Of a DNA stretch of 64,000 nucleotides, positions 56,330 to 64,000 are shown piece after piece (position 1 is the stretch's first letter; each line of letters begins with the position of its first letter). The notes beneath the pieces are model-generated. The model saw nothing but the letters and a program-made list of their open reading frames with translations. It was not told the DNA's origin and ran no database searches. The stretch is from Gnetum montanum (taxonomy: Eukaryota; Streptophyta; Gnetopsida; Gnetales; Gnetaceae): positions 1 to 64,000 of the forward strand of contig MNCI01025162.1 of NCBI GenBank assembly GCA_015680685.1, read 5' to 3'. The position numbers were made by a program, and so were the translations under genes.

Positions 56330-59170
56330 GGTATTGAAGGACCTTCCCCTACCTTTGGTGCACATGGTGGTTGAGGTTGAGATAGTTGTGATTGTATGAC
56401 TATAGTTGCTACTTCTAGTAAAAGAAAAAAAGTATCCAACAATGCTTTCATCTTCTCCTTCTTATTCTAGGTATCCTACATAGTCCACATGGCATCATCA
56501 ATGTGAGATAGCATGGGAGCATCCCAAGGACAAGACATTACTGAGAAAAACTCCTTGACATTAAAGAAATAGGTAGTGAATTGGTTACATTTAATGTCAA
56601 ATGTTCTAACAAAATTTTGAAGCTCCTTGTAATCATTCATTCTCTTAGCCAGGTTCTCAATTGTTGAGTGTTGATATGTGAAGTGGGCTTTGAGAACTTT
56701 AAGCTCAACATTAGCTATTTCATACTTTTTCTTTGTGTCTTTGTGATGATTAAACTCTACCTCATATAATAAGTAAGAGCTTTCCACTTACTTCTCTAGT
56801 TTTGACCTTGGCCTTTCAGTAGTCAACATTGTTAAGCTTTCCTACTAGAGGTTGGCTAGCTCTATATATTTTATCATCTCTTCAATATAAAAAACCTTTA
56901 GGTAGATTTCAATTTTTTTATATGCATTGATTCCATCAAAGATGGGCTACTACACATTACCTTCTTGTTGGAGTTACTAGGACCTTATTCTCCTTTTTCT
57001 TGGCCAATTGAATTTCTTTTTTATTGACTTCCTTGAGAAGTCCAACTTGGGCCTTGTAGTGATTCTTGACACATTCAAACTTTAGGATCTCATTCTTCTA
57101 GATGGCTATCTAAATGGTCAATTTTTAGCAAAGCATGTATACTTCCTCCATTAAGAGGTTTTATTTTTTAACAGTAAACCTTCTCAAGTCCATGGTTACC
57201 TTGGCAAGCTACTACTACCATTGTCACAAACATTCTACCATTTGGTCCTTTTGGGCCTCAACATGCTATAGGCGAAAATTATCTTTCATTAGAACTAGGT
57301 TCTCCTTGTGGACTTTCGAAAAGTACTTTTTAGTATTATAGGTCATGGCCTCTACTAAGGAATGGTTGAAGACCATCATCTCCTTTATGTTCTTATCCAC
57401 CTAGAGTCTATTTTGAAGTTGCAAAAAAGCTTCATCTCTTGTTATAACCTAGTTGAGAGTGATAGGATTAGCTAGTGAGGCTATTAGGTCCACAACCTCA
57501 ACAACTAATCATCATTTTTGGATGTCAATAACTTGAGTTGGGCATTTTCAATGATGAGATTACCCTTACCTTTCAATAGCGTCAATGGGGTGGCAATGAT
57601 GTTATCTAGAAGATCAAAGACCTTTGAAAGAAGTTTTCTAGTTCCTAGTAGTTGGCACAACAACTCCTCTTGTTGGGATGCATTAGGCATTCCATTGAAT
57701 GCTTCTAGAGACATCTATATGTCCTTGAATGTGGCAATATCTAACATAGAGGCCAATGAAGAATTCAATGCTTTCACCACATGGTTAGCCACCACCTCCA
57801 TTTCTATCTCATATCCTTGGTGCTACACCACCAAGACAATTATTCCCTTGCCTTCCTCAACGTGCACCGAGAAAGTGATGATGTTCCCAAAAAATCTAAG
57901 AATTACTATTGTCCTCAAAGGGACACTGTTACTTCTCGAGTGCTTAGATTTAACCTTGTGTGCACTTGCATATTTTTTGCAATGAATAATAATGTAGTCT
58001 CCTCTACGATGTTGATAGTGCATGTAAGCTCATTAAGATGGCTCAAAATTGGCTAGTAGACTGATGGGTCACCACCACTCAGTTCCAACTACATATTGCT
58101 GTAGGAGTTTCTCATGGAGCTTGTGCATGTACTTAATGGTAGAACAAGCCTTTGACATATTGTTTGAGTGGTTGGTGGTGGTATTTTTTGCTCCTCTTCC
58201 TATAGCTTGGCAAGTGCCTTATCCTTCATCATCTTTTGCCAAGAGGTAGTAGAAGCATGATGAAGGGTATCATTAGCATAGTAAACTATGTCTTCCATTT
58301 TGCACAATTTTCTATTAAGGCAAAGAAAGATAAGCATCTTCCTTCCACACTCGTTCTCTTTAAATCTCTTCTTGATCTCTAAGAAGATGAGCTGTGGAAG
58401 GTTTTCAGGGAATTTACTACTTAGAGTAACATATGCATAGGCAAAGAAGGTAGTGATCTTGCTAAGCCTCATTGTTGGATTAAGGTGATAGGCTACAATT
58501 TTAAAATAGGTCCTCTCTACCTTGGTGAGTGCATCATACACTTTATGGTCCACTCTGTAACACTAATGGATCCATTCTTACTTTACTTTTGGGTCTACTT
58601 GCATTAATATTTCTACCAAGGTTGCCACAATGTTAGCAAACCCAAGGGCCTCTAGGATGGCCTCTATAGAGTAGGATACATTGATGTCCTTGATCATGAC
58701 TATGGTGTTTGCTTTCTTATTATTTTAGAATTGATATGTCTCTTCCATGTACCACTTCCCATTAGAAGTGTTGATATGCCACATGCGAGACACTTGTAGT
58801 TGGGCTTTTACCTCTTCTGGTGCTAAGTCCAAGAAGACACAAAAATTGAGATCTTAAAAAATTGAACCATGGATGTCCTTGAAACAAATTTGCCTTAGGG
58901 AAGCCTCAGTCAAGATGACTTCTAAATTTGGTCTAGGGCCAAGCAACTTGTTTTATTGTGATTGATTGATTTTAGTTGTGGGAATTTGTTGAACAAATTC
59001 CACCTTAGGCTCTTCTTGAAGAGCTTCCATGGCATGTGTTTCTACTACTTCTTCTTGGGCTTATTGGGGTCTTCTAGCCCCTTCCTCCTTTTGGTATCTT
59101 GTCCCTTGGTTGGGATGGTTCTCCCTCCAACAATCTCTTAGATCTTGATAATATTTGTAATCACAACATA
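56330..59170 (-). pseudogene. Element 3 ORF2 (post-pol protein, unknown)
   Basis: Minus-strand frames: NTIVMIKDINVSYSIEA, then DHKVYDALTKVERTYF, RLSKITTFFAYAYVTLSS, EIKKRFKENECGRKMLIF (58200-58553, 117 codons open), a middle part with LLCQLLGTRKLLSKVFDLL (57505-57714), and a coiled-coil-like C-terminal part YEIANVELKVLKAHFTY then SVMSCPWDAPMLSHIDD (56476-56787), ending Gln/Pro-rich. Same order as element 2 ORF2, with conserved residues across the SKIT, TLSS and RFKENE blocks. Function unknown. Confidence 0.7.
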
Positions 59171-59199
59171 AGCAAGAATTAGTGTTTGATGTGTAACTT

Positions 59200-61089
59200 A
59201 TAACACCTTGATACTTGTCTTCTTGGCTAGTTACACTTAGGCTAAGTTATGATTATGAAAAATTAATTATTTTAATATTTTTTCATTTGAATGGCTACAA
59301 AGTTCATTGGTAAGGTTTAACTTCTATGAAATAGTTATTCTAATGTTATTTTATTAGTTAAACCTTATGGAAGATAGAAAAATTCAAAAAAAGTTTCAAT
59401 TAGAAACCTATGGTCTGTGGCCCCCATGATTTAAAGCTCATCTCTAATAGCTACAAGATTGAAGAAAAGAGTAATTTGGACAAGCAATTTGAAACATATG
59501 GGTTTTGGAAGATTTTGGGCTCTAAAAACTACAAAAACTTCTTAGGCATGTGAATGGAAAGGGAAAAAAATGACTAAGTTCCCAGTGCTATTTATAGGCT
59601 TTTTATGTTGTGTTGATGGGCATGCATCAATGTAGCAACAAGAAAAAAAAATTTCTTATTAAGAACTAACTAAAAATTAGGATTTTCTCAATGAAATTAG
59701 AGTTTAGAGGAAGCTTAAAAGCTTAGAATAATGTGAATGGTAGAATAGGGCTTAGAATATGCTCAAAAAGAATATTTATTTCCAAGATTATTGGTTAAGG
59801 AGTGTAAAAATGGATGTAATTGATGTGGAATTCAGAAGGCTTGAAAGCCAAAATGACTAAGGGATAAGGAACTTAATCACCCCAACCAAGGAGTATGCAA
59901 GTGGATCCTCCCCATAGTAGGCTCATGCTTGTAATGCCCTTACATGTCCTCAAATCACGGAGTTTGTGGATCCCACATATGATTAATGGTTGTGGAGAGT
60001 TAATAATTGAACCACTTAGGAAATCATCAAAGAATTTCAATTGTTTACCAATGAACTCATCAAAACAATTATGAAAAGAGGTAATGAGGTGGTTTTTGGA
60101 AAGAATTGTCGATGAGAGAGCATAAAATGGAGTTCTCATGGTGGGCACATGAAGTTCCTTGTGGAAGACATGATTAAATATGACTTGAAAATTTTCTTTT
60201 CCTAATCCAAATCAAGATCATCCACTTCCAGTGACTTTGCATCAACACTTTAGATCATTCCATCCTCCAAGATACAAGAACATTCCCACAACCTTCAAGA
60301 GTAAAGAGAAGCAAGAAGTGAAGAGGGCCTTAGTTAGAGGGATGCCTTTAGGCATGAGTAACATGTCTTTCCAACCCCATAAGAAGTTCTTGTAGCATAT
60401 TATTGTGTCTAAGGGGTGTGCTTTGAATTTCCTTCATCATTCCTTTTTTTAATGGAATGGGAACCACACCATGCAAAGAAATTGCTTCTTGTTTATTGTT
60501 CTATAGTGGAATAGTGAGAAATGCATGGAAATACTCCAATAACTCCAATGATAGGTAGGTACAAAAGTGATAAATCCCTTTGAAGTCACACCCTAGCCAA
60601 TCGACTTAATTCATTCAAATTTTAAAAAGTACAGATGTTACCAGTTCGTTATAAGTTCTTATTAGAAGGAATCTCAATTTTCCAAAACAAGGAAATATTA
60701 TATAGTTGAGTGGAGTGGTGGATGATGTGGACTCATTGCCTATTATCATGAAAAGAACCAATGTCCCATTAGGAAATGTTAAAATTCTAAAATAAAATCT
60801 AGTCATTTCATAATTAGGTAATTACTAAAGTTTCAAAACATCATTGATAGCAACTATAGTTGATACTAACGTCTTGATGGTAATAAAGAAAAATACATAA
60901 GGGTAAGAAAAATTCAAATAATTGACATAAAGTAAAATATAGAAAAAATTGTAATATACCCAAGAAAATAGAAAATGTGTTAAAGATGATAGAAAACAAA
61001 AAGTTAAAAAAAATTGAAAGTGACATTGTAAAATCCTAACATGAATGGCCATCTCCCCCATGACTAAGTTGGAAGGGGAAGATCTAAAA
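59200..61089 (-). other. Element 3 spacer between pol and ORF2
   Basis: 61080-60900 continues after integrase as in element 2 (agatcttccccttccaa ... catgggggagatggcc). 60600-60300 aligns with 40500-40810. A minus-strand frame of 91 codons (59873-60148: FHNCFDEFIGKQLKFF) has no match in element 2 and no recognised family. The rest is A/T-rich. Confidence 0.55.
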
Positions 61090-62005
61090 AATTAAGCATT
61101 ATTGACCATTTTTGAGGCATTATTCTCATTAGTTACTTGTTGTTCATTGAAAGGCTTTATTTGTTGAGTGTTGACTAATAAATTTTTATTTGGGTTGTTA
61201 GGTTTGTAGTTTAAAATGACCCTAGATGGAATGGTTTCATTGATAATGTAAGGAGCCTCCCATAGTGTTTAAAATTTTCTTCATTGACAAACATGCATAG
61301 GGTTCCATTAGAGCACCTTATGACACAATTAAAAATTAACTTTCCTAATCCTAAGATTATGACATTGTTTATTATATGCCTTGTGCACTTAACTTGATGA
61401 TAGGGACACTAATCAGTTCTCATCTAGCACATTGAGGTTCATTAATCTTTCCTTTTATGCTAGGCTTTGGTCCAAGTTGAGGTCACATGCAATTGATAGT
61501 GTACGAACTTCTGCTTGGATATGAAATGTTTGGAGCTTTTTGTACATGAGATCATAGTGAAAGTATCCAATAGGAAGTTTCCATGTTGAATTGTATGTCT
61601 AAAGGGCAACATTGAGTTTAGAGTTCTAGTCCCTTCTATATTCACTAATGGTGTGTGTTAGTATTTTGGTTATCTTTCTATTTGTGACTTTAGCTTGATT
61701 GTTAGCTTAGGGGTGGTATGGAGTTGTTAATTTATGCTCAACCCCTAAGAATTGCATGAGATTATGAAAAGTGATACCTATAAAGTATGTTTCATTATAA
61801 AAAATAAGTACCCTTGGCATACCAAACCTTCTTATAACATATTATTGTATAAATTGGACCATTGTAGAAGAAGTATAGTTGGTAATAGTTGTAGCTTTAG
61901 CCCATTTCATGCAATAGTCAACAACTATAATTATATAGGCCTTTCAATTGGACATGGGATCAATGGATCCCATAAAGTCAATTCCCTTAATGTCAAAAAG
62001 ATCTT
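61090..62005 (-). pseudogene. Element 3 integrase remnant
   Basis: Starts at the core: DIKGIDFMGSIDPMSN, then IIIVVDYCMKWAKATT, TNRKITKILTHTISEY, and DENKSVSLS-like sequence, ending KVNF near 61330 and VNTQQIKPFNEQQ near 61140. HHCC finger absent. Aligns colinearly with element 2 39055-39905. Confidence 0.85.
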
Positions 62006-62009
62006 ACCA

Positions 62010-62330
62010 TAACAATAGGAAAGTCCCCTTTGTAGTTATCCACATGGATCACCAAGAAGTACATAGAATAGAACCACCCACATATGGTAGTCATAATTTC
62101 TTACATCAATTCCAAGGAAATAGTAATGGATTAGTTTACCAATTTCAACCTTATATTGCTCTTTTTTAGTGGAGGTAGGTTCCAAGCTTTATACATCTGT
62201 TGTGAAATCAAATTGACTCCAGAACCTAACTCGAAAAGAGCTTTACAAGGTTCATCTTTAGTAATCTACAAATAAATATGGGGACTCCTAGGATCAGATC
62301 TCTTCCTAGGAAGATGGCTAATCTTGATCT
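62010..62330 (-). pseudogene. Element 3 protease remnant
   Basis: Frame CKALFELGSGVNLISQQ then MYKAWNLPPL aligns with CKALLDLGSSVNLISHE of element 2. The catalytic Asp is Glu. It continues to KGDFPIVMV and then joins directly to integrase. Confidence 0.8.
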
Positions 62331-62499
62331 AATTAGTGACTGTGTGGATCAATATTACAGTGTGCAATTTGGAAGCATTTTGGTTTAAATGGTTCTTAAG
62401 AGATATTTTAGAGAAGGTAGGAGAAGCAAGATCAGTAGATGTAGGTGTTTATAAGGGATTTTTTGGGTTGCTAGTTTTGAAGAATGGTGTTTTTCAAGG

Positions 62500-63960
62500 C
62501 TTAGCATCAAAACCACTTGACTAAGAAGATGGCTATAAGTTCATGACCCTTATGGCATTTGTCTGCTATGGTTGGGCTAGTATTTCTCCTTGCATAGATG
62601 GAGTAGGTGGAAGAGGAGTTATAGGTGGAGGTGTTTAGTGGAATGATAAGGATGGTAATAAGAAAATGAGAACTCCCCTCTAAGATATGGTGCTCTATAA
62701 TATTTAGTAGGATAGTAGTGGTGTTGGAAGGATGTGTAACTAGAAGAGTCACATGGAGAAATGCCTTGCTAAACGTAGTACCCATAAGGATTAGGTTGGT
62801 AGTAATGGTATTTTTGCCTTGTGGGTGGCATCTCTCATACTTGTGGGTGTTGCCACTATTGGTATTACTCATGATTTTGTGGTGGTGCTCCACTTGGATA
62901 ATAAGTGTAGTGGTGAAACTATTGTCAATAGTTGCCTTGTGGATAAGGTAACCTCTTGGTGCTTGCCATTTAGTCAATTTAAAATGTAAAAAATATATCC
63001 TAGAGTCCTATAAGTATGACACAATAGGGAAACATCCCTTGGGATGTTCATATTGACATATATCACACTTTCCATCATATGACTCAATATCTACAACCTT
63101 CTCAACTACTGAATCTTTGTCCTTATCCTTATGGTAGTCATACTTAACTTTCTTTTCCTTCCTTTTGTTACAACCACTACATCCTTGATCTCTATTATAC
63201 TATGTAATTATTAGAGTACTTTGGTATTTTTTATCCAAGGAGTCCCACATTTTATCAAACTTAGCCAATATTTTAGATATAGATTTTTGTATCAGCAAGG
63301 TTTTCCTTTTCACCACTTCATCAAGTGGTGCATCCTCCTCATTGTCATAAAAATGGACCTCCATCTTGTGGAGAGATGGATCCTTGTTATACTCATTACT
63401 TTCTCATTTTTTCAACACATCCTATTCCTTAGCTACCTACTCAATAAGCCTTTGGATTTGATGGACCCTTACCTCTAAAAGTATCACTTGGGCAAAGATC
63501 CTAAGAGTTCTCATTATTTAAATTTTGAGGCCATATAATGATGTGGCACTACTAATCCCTTTGAGAATAGTCATGGCCTAGGCATTAATTTAATATAGAG
63601 TAGTATCTATCCATGGCCACATCCAAGGATTCATGTGTACCTTGCTTCCATCCTTTGATTTTTTGTTATCAAGTTGGACACTTGGGGAGTACATATGGTA
63701 ATTATCATTGAATAGTTCAACCATTGTACTCCACCTTCAAATTGATTTCAATTCCAAGGATTGATACCAAATTTCAGCTTCTTTGTTGAATGTCCTAGGA
63801 AATAGCTTCAATTTTTTCCATTCATTATCCACATGCTATAAGGCATAGGCATCGTGAAAGGCTTACAAGTGATTTTGCAGATTTGAATTATACCCTCCTT
63901 CAAACTTGGGAATATTATTCATATGTAATCATTTGATTTAGATGTCTTTCACATACCTAG
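62500..63960 (-). pseudogene. Element 3 gag remnant
   Basis: Minus-strand frame at about 63700-63920: KFEGGYNSNLQNHL, HDAYAL, then LKLFPRTFNKEAEIWY, QSLELKSI, RWSTMVELFNDNYHMY. The LFP-TL--A--WY-SL--SI--W-L---F pattern is retrotransposon gag. The region downstream (62507-62977) is a His/Thr-rich frame of 156 codons that may be a shadow of a glycine/tyrosine-rich linker. Confidence 0.8.
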
Positions 63961-64000
63961 TTGGAATCCTTACAAACTCTACAATGCTTCAGCATATTTT

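Larger units (their letters stand above)
55250..64000 (-). mobile_element. Second Athila-like Gypsy element (element 3), RT deleted
   Basis: Minus-strand element running off the right edge. Order on the minus strand: gag (64000-62500), protease (62330-62010), integrase (62005-61090), spacer (61080-60290), ORF2 (59170-56330), probable 3' LTR from 56059. Each part aligns with element 2. It lacks RT-RNase H and the 41002-44050 duplication. The two elements are tail to tail; their divergence suggests separate insertions rather than one recent inverted duplication. Confidence 0.82.

Noticed and set aside
57518-57985. 155-codon plus-strand frame as a gene
   Set aside because: It is opposite to the aligned ORF2 frames of element 3 on the minus strand, which match element 2. 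The plus frame has no counterpart.
1-64000. CRISPR arrays, bacterial operons, tRNA or rRNA genes
   Set aside because: No regularly spaced short repeats with unique spacers, no prokaryotic gene organisation, and no cloverleaf or rRNA-like sequence seen on reading.
36100-64000. One large recent inverted duplication instead of two separate Gypsy elements
   Set aside because: The two halves differ by many substitutions and by large private changes (1.5 kb tandem duplication, RT deletion), which fits independent old insertions better.

Overview
This is nuclear DNA from a large-genome seed plant. Evidence: two multi-exon malectin-like LRR receptor-kinase genes with plant-type GT-AG introns, plant Copia and Gypsy LTR retrotransposons primed by initiator-methionine tRNA, LINE remnants, AT-rich composition and very little intact coding sequence. 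The LTR pairs are clearly diverged and nested insertions persist, which suggests slow DNA turnover. A conifer or other gymnosperm fits, but that is inference. I see no intact cellular gene; nearly every reading frame has stops or frameshifts.

Region by region: (1) 121-10060, minus strand, is receptor-kinase copy 1: signal peptide, malectin-like region, short LRR stretch, transmembrane segment and kinase. A full Copia element (318-5117) splits its last exon. (2) 10061-19193 is intergenic. It holds two copies of a ~0.4 kb block (10690-11080 and 15850-16265), an LTR element without pol (12005-15819), a LINE fragment and the 3' end of an RTE-type LINE. (3) 19194-32625, minus strand, is receptor-kinase copy 2. 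It has the same exon order, and a Gypsy chromovirus (26035-32529) sits in its first intron, so exon 1 lies on the far side of the element. (4) 32780-36100 is unassigned. (5) 36100-47930, plus strand, is a large decayed Gypsy element with Athila-like RT. Its pol is followed by a long spacer, a two-unit 1.5 kb tandem duplication, a second open region (ORF2) with coiled-coil character, and a probable 3' LTR. (6) 47930-55250 is a repeat-rich interval with two direct-repeat systems and unrecognised coding remnants. (7) 55250-64000, minus strand, is a second member of the same Gypsy family, tail-to-tail with the first. It carries gag, protease, integrase and the same ORF2, but the whole RT-RNase H segment is deleted.

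The two receptor kinases are paralogues whose alignment dates the damage: Copia entered copy 1 after duplication, and Gypsy entered intron 1 of copy 2. Both kinases are catalytically broken in different ways, but share an unusual DLG in place of DFG. The best candidate for something little described is ORF2 downstream of pol in the two inverted Gypsy elements. A block of it is still alignable in protein although both copies are full of stops, which suggests it was once under selection.
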